Below are positions 7,104 through 15,110 of a stretch of DNA of 25,407 nt, in pieces. A program made the position numbers and the translations under genes. Numbering within the stretch: the first letter of the stretch is position 1; the number at the start of each line of letters is the position of its first letter. Origin of the DNA: a virus; IMG/VR virus record IMGVR_UViG_3300002518_004857, positions 1 through 25,407 of that record, one strand, 5' to 3'. A model generated the notes under the pieces. That model was not told where the DNA came from. It saw nothing but the letters and a program-made list of their open reading frames with translations, and searched no databases.

Positions 7104-8603
7104 ATGAAACCCAATGGTGGAAACGAAGAGCAGCAAGAAGGTTTAGTGAATGCTCTCGGAGGAGAACCACCACCAGGATGGGGGATTCATCCTATTGAGG
7201 CGCACCTTTGGGATGCTCCAAGATATCGAATACATCCTCTAACAGAGAAGCTTGAAGCTTTGGGTGGAATTTTCCATCGCCTTTGGCCAGAGCATGTAGA
7301 GATTTTGCGTCAGATGAAGATGGATGGGTGGCCGCAAGATGACATAGCAGAAGTTGCCTATACTTTTCGGCAAAGACAAGACGAGGAATACGAAGCCCAC
7401 GAGGCTATTATTGAGGGAGCAAAGCAGCAAAGGCTCGCTCAACTAGAAGACGATGTGGCGGCATCGCACGGTATTGGTGTTGATCCTGAAGAAGAGATGA
7501 TGCAAGAGCAAATGATGGAAGAAGAAGAGATGGGGAAATCTTTCCAATTGCTTCGGAAGTCATCGGATAATTCTGAAATCTCTATGCCTGCCTTTCCTTA
7601 TGCCTATGATGCATTTGGTCCTGTGTTTAAGGAGAGCAGTCTACGACATCACTATGAAGTACTTCATAGAAAATATGTAGAGATGTTTGAGGAAACTCTC
7701 AAAGGAACTGCATGGGAGGGGCTTTCTCCTCTGTCTATTATGATATCTCTTTCTCAGATGCCACCGGGATTGGTAGATAAACTCATTCACTATTTGGGTG
7801 GAGATATTAATCATTCATTCCTTTGGGCTTCTATACAACCTCAAGAGAGAACTGAAGAAGAAGAGGAGAAAAACACATCTAGAGCATCTATCTCCGATCT
7901 TTTAAGAAATGCGATAAAAGATTTATTTGGTAGCATGGAGGAAATGATTGCTAGTGCTAAACGAGAAGCGAATCGTTTAGTGGGATCGGGATGGTTGTGG
8001 TTGGTATACCGTGGGGCCACGGATAGGTTGGCGATGTATACCTTGAGAAATCATGGCAATCCACAAATTATGTATGATGTGGGTCCAGACAACCCAAGTA
8101 TTCCTGGTGATATCCCTCTCATAGGAATAGATCTATGGGAGCACGCCTACCTCGCTGAGTATGGACCCGACAAAGAAGCATATGTGGAGGATTTTTTTCA
8201 AATAATAAATTGGGACGTCATTAACCAAAGGCTTTGGCAAGCAAAAGGATTTCCTGATTCGGATCTGCTAAAATCAAACACGGCAGAGGAACTTTTAGAA
8301 GAACCCGAAGAAGACAAGGATTTGTCCATGCAACCCCTCACAATCGTACACAAGTCGCAGTTACAAGAAGAGAAAGAAAAAGACGGAGAGAACGAATTTC
8401 CTCCTCTCGTATTCAAAATGGACAAGGGCATGGGACAGGGAGACGGAGGGGAACGCAGGCTTTCGCCGCAAGAAGCCGCGGTTGAAAGAGAGTTTGATTT
8501 TTCAAGAGAAGCAACGGGTGTTGCCAACGCCTCTCCCACCCCAAGCGATGACAGTCAACCGCTTCCATCCGAAACAAATCCTCCCATTTATCCTGCCCAA
8601 TAA
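7104..8603 (+). CDS. Virion-locus protein with a complete Fe/Mn superoxide dismutase-like domain
   Basis: 499 residues from the ATG at 7104. AGAGG at 7090-7094 lies nine bases upstream, whereas the in-frame ATG at 7095 touches it and is unlikely to be used. Residues about 162-378 read like an Fe/Mn superoxide dismutase: FPYAYDAFGP opens the domain, then RHH...HRKYV, NHSFLW, FGSMEEM, VGSGWLWLV, IDLWEHAY and NWD, in the family's order and spacing. The four metal ligands are present as His183, His237, Asp343 and His347, and Tyr191 matches the gateway tyrosine. Deviations are Leu for the second-shell histidine after the first ligand, and His317 where Mn enzymes usually have Gln. An acidic helical N-terminal extension and a disordered C-terminal tail of about 120 residues are not part of the enzyme family. 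Superoxide dismutation is inferred. A purely structural use of the fold is also possible. Confidence 0.85.
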   Translation: MKPNGGNEEQQEGLVNALGGEPPPGWGIHPIEAHLWDAPRYRIHPLTEKLEALGGIFHRLWPEHVEILRQMKMDGWPQDDIAEVAYTFRQRQDEEYEAHEAIIEGAKQQRLAQLEDDVAASHGIGVDPEEEMMQEQMMEEEEMGKSFQLLRKSSDNSEISMPAFPYAYDAFGPVFKESSLRHHYEVLHRKYVEMFEETLKGTAWEGLSPLSIMISLSQMPPGLVDKLIHYLGGDINHSFLWASIQPQERTEEEEEKNTSRASISDLLRNAIKDLFGSMEEMIASAKREANRLVGSGWLWLVYRGATDRLAMYTLRNHGNPQIMYDVGPDNPSIPGDIPLIGIDLWEHAYLAEYGPDKEAYVEDFFQIINWDVINQRLWQAKGFPDSDLLKSNTAEELLEEPEEDKDLSMQPLTIVHKSQLQEEKEKDGENEFPPLVFKMDKGMGQGDGGERRLSPQEAAVEREFDFSREATGVANASPTPSDDSQPLPSETNPPIYPAQ

Positions 8604-8664
8604 TTCTCTCTTCCCAAAACTTATTCTTTACAACACTGCTAAAAAAACAATAAAGTTTGTACAA

Positions 8665-8685
8665 AATCTTTAGAGTCTAAAGATT
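8665..8685. promoter_or_regulatory. Palindromic box upstream of the portal gene
   Basis: A perfect copy with central G, ending 49 bases before the portal ATG at 8735. Downstream, TTCAAA (8686-8691) and CATAAC (8708-8713) lie 16 bases apart and could be a weak sigma70-type promoter, but the match is modest. Confidence 0.7.
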
Positions 8686-8734
8686 TTCAAAGATGGTTTA
8701 TCTTCTACATAACCTATAGGCGAGTTTTTATATA

Positions 8735-11700
8735 ATGAGTATAAATAGTTGGTTGAAAAACAGAGCTATGGGTCAAGAAGATTCGATGTTGATGATGCAG
8801 GAGCAAACTGTATCTTCTTCACCGAATGCTTTTTTTCAAGATCATTATCATGGTGGAGTGCATGGAGCAAAAGGGAGTGAGGTAAAAAATAATGGAGTCC
8901 CTGTAGGAACAGGGAATGTTCTGGCTACTCACAATGCCGCAGAACAACAAAGCAGTATTATCACTCCATCAACCCAAATGTCTCCCAGTATGTATAGACA
9001 AGGCCCGGACGCATACAAGTCTCTTCCCAGTGGAATGGTTCCTGCGAGAGGGCCACGCACGCGATTCTTCGACCCTCTGACACTCATGTACTCTGCCGGA
9101 TATAGAGAACGTCGCTTCTCGGTGTCCTTTGACGCCCTACGCGCCATTGTGAAGCAGGTGCCTATCATCGCTTCCATTATCACGACACGAGTCAACCAAG
9201 TCGCAGCCTTCGCCCAACCCTATAGAGAAAACAAGCAGGTCGGATTTCAAATCCGATTCAAGGACGATGGACATCAACCATCTGATGAAGAAAAGGAACA
9301 GATTCGAAGACTCGAGCAAATGATTATGGCGTGTGGATTTGGACCCAACCCATACTCTCCCTACCCACGAGATGACTTTGAGACTTTTCTTAGAAAATTC
9401 ACCACAGACTCACTTACGCTAGATCAGGCATGCGCCGAAATCACTCCAGACACATATGGTCGCCCCTATGAGTTCAGAGCAGTAGACGCCGCAACAATTA
9501 GACTCGCAGCTACATTTGAAGGTTTCCGAGGAAGCGGTCCCAATAGACTACAGCGTGAACAATTTACAGACGGATTCCAAGAGCGGTGGAAGAAAGTGTA
9601 TGGAGAAGAGTTTGGAGGAATGACATCTGATCAGGTCTTTTCTATACAACTTCTTCATGGCCGCATCGAAAATATCTTTTCATACAATGATCTTGCATTC
9701 TGCGTGAGAAACCCCGAAACCAATATCTGGAACAATGGATACGGAACTAGCGAACTAGAGAAGGCACTAAACGCCGTACTGGGGATGCTTTGGGGCGAGA
9801 TTTATAACCGAGCCTTCTTCAAGCAGGGCTCAGCGCCGAAGGGATTGATCAACATTAAGGGCGACGAGATTTCCGAGGCCCAAATGGAAAGCTTTAGAAG
9901 AGCTTGGTATGCCATGATCGCAGGTGTGGAAAACTGCCTTCATGGAGATACTACAATTTGGACAAAAGAAGAAGGGATGGTTTCTCTTGAAAACTATATC
10001 GAAGGCACGGAAGAAAAAGAAGCGACAATCTGGACAGGAAAAGAATGGGCTTCGGGTTTGGTCTATCGTACAAAGGAACAAAAGCAACTTTGTCGTCTAA
10101 AGCTAGCGTGTGGATTAGAGATCAAATCATCACCAGATCATAAGTTTAGAGTTCTAGGTGGTGGAGATGGTCTTCCTGTTTGGAAACGACTCGAAGATCT
10201 TCAAGAAGGGGATTATGTTCTCGTAAACAAACAATCCCCACAAAACCCAGACAACATTCCACTTTGCAACGAAAAACAAGTCACACCCGGTCTCATGGAA
10301 GTCCTGGGATGGGCTGTTGGCGATGGGTACTTTAGTAATAGAGGAATGCTTTGTTTCTATCACCATGAAAAAGAAAGAGAGATACGAGAACGACATCTTT
10401 CCATACTCAAAGATTTTGATCCCGCAGCACGATTAAAAGATATCCATATCACTCCCGAAGAACAGGAGAAGATAAAAGAACGATATGGTTTCAAAAGTGT
10501 TGCGTCGGAGCGACTTCAAATTGTTTTAAATAACGTCAATTTTGCCAGATGGTTAAAAGAGGTCGGATTCCAGTTTTCCTCTGAAGGAAAAAACATCCCT
10601 TCGTTTGTGTATACCCTTCCCAATGAATTGAAATTTGCTTTTCTCCGAGGACTCTTCTCTGCCGATGGTCACATAGGAGATGGGCGTTTCGTCGCAATCA
10701 CGATCACAAATGATAGTTTGCGCCAGGAAGTGAAGTGGCTTCTTAGTTCAGTTGGAATTCGAACAAACCTGTCGGAAGGAAAGCAAAAAATTGTCATAAA
10801 TGGCCCTCTTCGGCATTACGAAGAGAAAGAGTCGATTCTTCGCATAAAAGACAAAGACTACTTTTATGAAAATATTGGATTCCTTCAAGATCATAAGCAG
10901 CCCGATGACTTAGTAAGCCCTAACGAGGCGAATAAACATAGCCGGGTTTCTCCGCGCACAATTTATTTCTTCGCCAGAAAAATACAAAAAAAGAATAAAG
11001 AGGCTAATTACGAATTACTAACCCTACGAGAAAGGCTGGACCTTAATGCAATAATTCGAGGCGATGATGGGTGTAGTCATCCTCGTATTCTTCGATTTCT
11101 TGAGAAAGTAAATATTACTCCACCCAACTGGCTTATTGAGTATCACTTCTCTCCTATCGCAGAGATTGAAACAACAAATGATTTCGTTGACATGTTTGAT
11201 GTTTCTATCAACACAGATTTACACGCTTTTGCCGCGAACGGGATTGTCATTTCAAACTCGTTCAGAACCCCTATATTGCAGGCGGAACAGATGGAATACA
11301 TCGACCTGCAGCATACGAATCGGGAGATGGAATTCCAGTCCTGGCTGGAGTATTTGATTCGTCAGGTTTGCGCGTCTTACTTGATTGATCCATCGGAGGT
11401 TGGTTTTGATTTAACAAGTGGTGGTGGGAGTGGTGGGGCACCTGTGTTTGAGAGTAAGCACGAGTGGAAAATAAAGCACTCTCGAGACAAAGGGCTTCGG
11501 CCTCTGCTTCGTTTTATATCGAAACAAATTACGAAGTACATAGTGGACCCATTGGATTCGAGGTTGTATTTCGATTTTGTTGGTTTGGATGAGTTGTCTG
11601 AGAGAGAGCGCGTGGAGCTTCTTAATATGAAGATGAGCGCGTTTATGACACTTAATGAAGGTCGTGCATCTGAGGGTCTTCCTCCTCGTCCGGATGGCAA

Positions 11701-11932
11701 TGTGATTTTGAACCCTGCTTGGATTCAGGCGAGAACCTTATTGGAAGAAGAGGGGCAGATGTTGCCCGATCCCAGTGAGGAGCAAATGGCGTATATGACT
11801 GCGGGTGAGAATGAAATTCCAGGGTATGGTCAAGCCAAGCCAGTTCCGCTTTATATGCAGACTAATCCGGATAGAAACAAAATTCCTCCTTTGGGTGGTG
11901 TGCCAGATCCAAACGATCCAAATCAAATGTGA
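8735..11932 (+). CDS. Phage portal protein interrupted by an intein
   Basis: The open frame is 1065 residues; removing the intein leaves about 624, a plausible portal size. The N-extein (1-400) has portal-like segments: FDALRAIVKQVPIIASIITTR, the LTLDQACAE helix, NPETNIWNNGYGTSELE, and FKQGSAPKGLINIKGD. It is cut within AGVEN. The C-extein resumes at Ser842 (SFRTPILQAEQMEYIDL) and continues with YLIDPSEVGF, FESKHEWKIKHSRDKGLRPL and a Pro-rich acidic tail. The portal forms the dodecameric ring at the capsid vertex through which DNA is packaged and to which the neck docks. Ribosome-binding site: weak AGGCGAG at 8718-8724. It heads the unit running to 16042. Confidence 0.9.
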   Translation: MSINSWLKNRAMGQEDSMLMMQEQTVSSSPNAFFQDHYHGGVHGAKGSEVKNNGVPVGTGNVLATHNAAEQQSSIITPSTQMSPSMYRQGPDAYKSLPSGMVPARGPRTRFFDPLTLMYSAGYRERRFSVSFDALRAIVKQVPIIASIITTRVNQVAAFAQPYRENKQVGFQIRFKDDGHQPSDEEKEQIRRLEQMIMACGFGPNPYSPYPRDDFETFLRKFTTDSLTLDQACAEITPDTYGRPYEFRAVDAATIRLAATFEGFRGSGPNRLQREQFTDGFQERWKKVYGEEFGGMTSDQVFSIQLLHGRIENIFSYNDLAFCVRNPETNIWNNGYGTSELEKALNAVLGMLWGEIYNRAFFKQGSAPKGLINIKGDEISEAQMESFRRAWYAMIAGVENCLHGDTTIWTKEEGMVSLENYIEGTEEKEATIWTGKEWASGLVYRTKEQKQLCRLKLACGLEIKSSPDHKFRVLGGGDGLPVWKRLEDLQEGDYVLVNKQSPQNPDNIPLCNEKQVTPGLMEVLGWAVGDGYFSNRGMLCFYHHEKEREIRERHLSILKDFDPAARLKDIHITPEEQEKIKERYGFKSVASERLQIVLNNVNFARWLKEVGFQFSSEGKNIPSFVYTLPNELKFAFLRGLFSADGHIGDGRFVAITITNDSLRQEVKWLLSSVGIRTNLSEGKQKIVINGPLRHYEEKESILRIKDKDYFYENIGFLQDHKQPDDLVSPNEANKHSRVSPRTIYFFARKIQKKNKEANYELLTLRERLDLNAIIRGDDGCSHPRILRFLEKVNITPPNWLIEYHFSPIAEIETTNDFVDMFDVSINTDLHAFAANGIVISNSFRTPILQAEQMEYIDLQHTNREMEFQSWLEYLIRQVCASYLIDPSEVGFDLTSGGGSGGAPVFESKHEWKIKHSRDKGLRPLLRFISKQITKYIVDPLDSRLYFDFVGLDELSERERVELLNMKMSAFMTLNEGRASEGLPPRPDGNVILNPAWIQARTLLEEEGQMLPDPSEEQMAYMTAGENEIPGYGQAKPVPLYMQTNPDRNKIPPLGGVPDPNDPNQM
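9935..11257 (+). mobile_element. Intein with LAGLIDADG homing endonuclease inside the portal gene
   Basis: 441 residues, Cys401 to Asn841 of the portal frame. Splicing blocks are visible: block A CLHGDTTIW; block B SSPDHKFRV with its His; and C-terminal blocks VDMFDVSINTDLHAFAANG and IVISN, followed by Ser842 as the +1 nucleophile. The penultimate residue is Ser rather than the usual His. Two endonuclease motifs are present, LGWAVGDGYF (Asp530) and FLRGLFSADG (Asp644), both with the acidic residue, so the endonuclease may still be active. A DNA-recognition region lies between and after them. Inteins excise themselves from the translated precursor and ligate the flanks; the endonuclease spreads the element into intein-free alleles. 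Confidence 0.93.
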
Positions 11933-11938
11933 AAAAAT

Positions 11939-12394
11939 ATGATTAAACGAAAGTCACGGGACCTCTATATATTGCCTAGTAAACCTTCGGATATTTGGTC
12001 ATCCTTAGAGAGTACTGAGGAGGTTATGGAGGAGGTGGGGTGTGTTGACTTTGTTCTCAAGGAAGAAGTTTACTTTCGAATTTACCCTCGAGAGAAGGCA
12101 CCGTATTGGAAGATGAATACGGATATACATCCGGGGACATTTGCAAACTTATTGATCCAAGCATTATTTCGCGACGAGAAATTAAAGACAACGAAGTTGA
12201 TAATCAACAGGTATGACAATAAGCCGATTATAAAAATAAGCCCCGAGGGGGTTTTTCCAAAGTTAGTGACACTTTCTTCGTTTGAAGAGAAAGTTTTCCA
12301 GTTTCTTTGGGAAAGATATTTTGCAACACAGAAGTTTGAGCTTCCCCCTGCTTTTCCTGGTGCGTCCAAATCTCTTTATGTGAAAGAAATCTAA
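11939..12394 (+). CDS. Hypothetical protein following the portal gene
   Basis: 151 residues, starting six bases after the portal stop codon with no clear Shine-Dalgarno sequence, so translation is probably coupled to the portal gene. The sequence is mixed alpha/beta and basic at the N terminus (MIKRKSRD), with a central segment KTTKLIINRYDNKPIIKISPEG that looks like beta strands. No catalytic motif or membrane helix is visible and the family is not recognised. A head or neck accessory role is inferred from position only. Confidence 0.75.
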   Translation: MIKRKSRDLYILPSKPSDIWSSLESTEEVMEEVGCVDFVLKEEVYFRIYPREKAPYWKMNTDIHPGTFANLLIQALFRDEKLKTTKLIINRYDNKPIIKISPEGVFPKLVTLSSFEEKVFQFLWERYFATQKFELPPAFPGASKSLYVKEI

Positions 12395-12476
12395 ATTGCT
12401 TGCTAATTGAAAAAAACAGTAGGTATTATGGGTTTGTTTCTCGGCATTGTTTTGAAAGAAATATAGTGAGACATCC

Positions 12477-13814
12477 ATGCTACCACCGCAACCGGAACAA
12501 AATTCGACTATTCAAACATCACAGGAAAGTGGAAGTAGTTCTACAACAGGACAAGGCAATCCCTTCTCTCCGGTAGGAGGATCGTTTGGAAAAGGCGAGG
12601 CTGCAGTAGGAGAAGTCCATCATTGGACTGATGGGGATTTCAAGAAAGTGGCTCCGGGCGAATGGGTGCCGGTGGATAATGAATCAGGTGGACAAGAAGA
12701 GGGAGCATTACAGATAAGGCCACAAGAAGGCGATGATAATAGCCAAATGGTGGCCCTGGGTGATACAGGGATGGATGGGTCTGAGTTGTCGGCATTAGGT
12801 AGTCAATATGATGAAGACGATGCTCTTCGGTTGTTTTCAGAGTACGAATCGAGCCGACTAAGTGCCGAGAGTATTGGAAGAGGTACACCATTTGCTTCAT
12901 CAATATTAGATGAAGGAGAAGATGAGAAACCCGTAGATCTATTAGTGCAAAACCCTTCTTTGATATCGAGTATGATTACTTCTTCTTTCTCAGAGGATTT
13001 GGGTAGTGAAAGGTTCCGCCAAATAATTCAAGAAAACTTATTATTGCATATTCCAAAAATGGGAAATATTGAAAAAAAGAATCATAAGAGTGCTTTAAAA
13101 ATACTGACATTGGCATTTTTAGAAACATTGGAACGAGATACAAAAGAGTTTGGGATAGCAGGAGAGCAGATTTCAATCTGGGCAGGTGAGAAAATACAAT
13201 CACTTCCAATTACACCGGCAGAAGTATCTTTAGGATCGGCTTATTTGGCTCAGTACACTTGGGCTTATATGCCATTTAGCACAATGACGCCCCCAAGCAG
13301 TTACAGTGCAGCATGGTATGCGGGGGTGGAGATACTGGGTAGAAAGCCAGGGAGTGATGAGGGTTATGAGCCATGGTTGGCAGGATCGTTTTGGATGACA
13401 GTCGTGGGGCCAACATTTTACAAATATTGTTTAAATGGGGGTATTTATCGAATTGCCCATGAGTCAATGGGTGACAGACTCAATATGAAAATGATTGAAT
13501 ATCTTCACAGTTTTTTATTGAAAGAGGTAGTACCCGATTTGAGTAGAGAGGATATGTTGGATCAAGGCATTTTTACTTTTAAATCTATTGATAATCCCTA
13601 CATACCCGACAAGTTAGAAGATGTTGGCAGTGAGAGTGCGTTCTTAAATAATTCTGCTCCATTTTTAGCACTGACATTGACATATGCTCTTCAGTATATG
13701 GTTGAAAATATGCTTTCTATGGATTTTGCTTGGGATTCTCAAGATCTTTATAAGTTTACAAATATGATGAAACAAAGACAAAATCAGAACAGTCTACAGA
13801 TAAAGAGCATTTAG
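12477..13814 (+). CDS. Hypothetical phage protein with a WxDG...PGxWVPV motif
   Basis: 445 residues. Residues 1-45 are low-complexity Ser/Gln/Gly. Residues 47-67 carry HHWTDGDFKKVAPGEWVPV, a small motif of a type I associate with phage virion proteins, without certainty about its role. An acidic linker follows. From about residue 150 to the end the protein is alpha-helical with many aromatic residues (YLAQYTWAYMPF, AGSFWMTVVGPTFYKYC). The ribosome-binding site is weak (GTGAG, 12466-12470). It also carries EGALQIRPQ, resembling KGALQIQPQ in the giant acidic protein. It lies where capsid or scaffold genes often follow a portal, but it does not look like an HK97-fold capsid protein. Confidence 0.75.
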   Translation: MLPPQPEQNSTIQTSQESGSSSTTGQGNPFSPVGGSFGKGEAAVGEVHHWTDGDFKKVAPGEWVPVDNESGGQEEGALQIRPQEGDDNSQMVALGDTGMDGSELSALGSQYDEDDALRLFSEYESSRLSAESIGRGTPFASSILDEGEDEKPVDLLVQNPSLISSMITSSFSEDLGSERFRQIIQENLLLHIPKMGNIEKKNHKSALKILTLAFLETLERDTKEFGIAGEQISIWAGEKIQSLPITPAEVSLGSAYLAQYTWAYMPFSTMTPPSSYSAAWYAGVEILGRKPGSDEGYEPWLAGSFWMTVVGPTFYKYCLNGGIYRIAHESMGDRLNMKMIEYLHSFLLKEVVPDLSREDMLDQGIFTFKSIDNPYIPDKLEDVGSESAFLNNSAPFLALTLTYALQYMVENMLSMDFAWDSQDLYKFTNMMKQRQNQNSLQIKSI

Positions 13815-13846
13815 CTTTATCTATATTGTTTTGAGGAAACTTCATA

Positions 13847-14662
13847 ATGACACATGTGATGGATACAGGTGGATTTGCTACTGATTTTGATTTCGAGGGA
13901 ATGGAGGGATTTCATGGTGCTAGAAGCACACCTTTTGTTCATGAGATCGGAGTGCCGTGTCCATGTATGATGTTGAGTCCAAAAGAAGGTGCGGTAGGAC
14001 ATTCAGATCCAACATGCGATAGGTGCAGTGGTTTTGGATATCTTTGGAGAGGGGCCGCTGAATTACGAGGAATTATATCAAATGTTTCCTTTAGAAAAGA
14101 CCTGCAAGATATTGGATGGGTTCAACAGGGTGACATGTTCTTATCCATGGGAACGCACCCAAGAGACATTAGTGATTTTGATCGTATTACAATAAGAATA
14201 CCAGTTCCTGTTCAGCCTATGGTTTTGGTTCGGGGGAAAAAGTCTACTTACTCTATTCGATACGACGATACACCTGACAATTCAGATGTTTTAGAGTGGG
14301 AGGCGGGGGAAGAAAAGGCTATTTGGGTAGAGGATGAGGACGGAGTTTATTATGAGCCTGCCTGCTATGTGCTAAAAGGACGATATATTGAATGGGTTGC
14401 GGGTCCAGCAGTGGGTAAAAAATACACAATTAAATACAAGGCGTACCCCGAATACATATGTTGGGCGACACCAACACAAAATTTTGATGGAATGAAATTA
14501 ATCGGACCATCTGCGCTAATGAGAAAGATAGCCTTGCAAGTAAATCCCAAGAAAAAACAAATTCGTCCACCTTGGCAAGATCGTGTAAGCAATGCGACAA
14601 GAGGCAACCATAGCAACAAGGATGCTTTCATGACGCTTCCTTCTGTAGAGCCGAGTAGATAA
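13847..14662 (+). CDS. Putative neck or head-closure protein with a Cys zinc-binding knuckle
   Basis: 271 residues; GAGGA at 13833-13837 supports the start. Near the N terminus, Cys38 and Cys40 (CPC) and Cys57 and Cys60 (CDRC), with His52 between, form a plausible zinc knuckle followed by SGFGY. The remainder is beta-rich, with patterns such as GDMFLSMG, FDRITIRIP, GRYIEWVAGPAVGKKYTIKYKAYPEY. This reads like the neck or connector-type beta-sandwich proteins of large myophages. Its place between portal and sheath fits a head-tail connector. The exact role (head completion or stopper) cannot be fixed from sequence. Confidence 0.7.
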   Translation: MTHVMDTGGFATDFDFEGMEGFHGARSTPFVHEIGVPCPCMMLSPKEGAVGHSDPTCDRCSGFGYLWRGAAELRGIISNVSFRKDLQDIGWVQQGDMFLSMGTHPRDISDFDRITIRIPVPVQPMVLVRGKKSTYSIRYDDTPDNSDVLEWEAGEEKAIWVEDEDGVYYEPACYVLKGRYIEWVAGPAVGKKYTIKYKAYPEYICWATPTQNFDGMKLIGPSALMRKIALQVNPKKKQIRPPWQDRVSNATRGNHSNKDAFMTLPSVEPSR

Positions 14663-14666
14663 GAAG

Positions 14667-15110
14667 ATGAGCAATGTTGTAAATCGAAATAATATGCTCT
14701 CTCGTGCTCTTCGCACGGCTTTGGAGAAATGGAATTTATTTCTTGATAATCTACCTGAAGCCTTAAGTGAAATAGAGGAACGAGAAGAGCAAGAGGACCT
14801 CGTCCAGGCAAATGAAACATTTGATGTTGATAATTTCTTTTTAGACCCTTCAGAAGGCATTTTGAACAACTTGACGGGTTTAACTTCTGGTCCTGATTCC
14901 CAAGAACAGCAGATCTCCGATCTAACGGGTTTGGGTACATTTGTCGATGATTCCTTCGACAACGAAGACCAAATAGATGATAACAGTCGACGCGAGGCTG
15001 AGGAACAAGCGAAAGAGGCTGTTCTTTTGACTCTTCGCAGATACGCCTATACCAAAAGTGGAAACTTTGGTTCTGGGAACATTCCTGAGATTGGTGGTGG
15101 AAAACTATGA
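14667..15110 (+). CDS. Hypothetical small acidic protein of the head-tail connector cluster
   Basis: 147 residues, starting four bases after the preceding stop codon and overlapping the next gene by ATGA, so it is translationally coupled on both sides. The N-terminal 45 residues form a likely helix (SRALRTALEKWNLFLDNLPEALSEIEE). The middle is acidic and disordered, and a C-terminal helix (EAEEQAKEAVLLTLRRYAYTK) ends in a Gly-rich tail. No family is recognised. Confidence 0.75.
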   Translation: MSNVVNRNNMLSRALRTALEKWNLFLDNLPEALSEIEEREEQEDLVQANETFDVDNFFLDPSEGILNNLTGLTSGPDSQEQQISDLTGLGTFVDDSFDNEDQIDDNSRREAEEQAKEAVLLTLRRYAYTKSGNFGSGNIPEIGGGKL

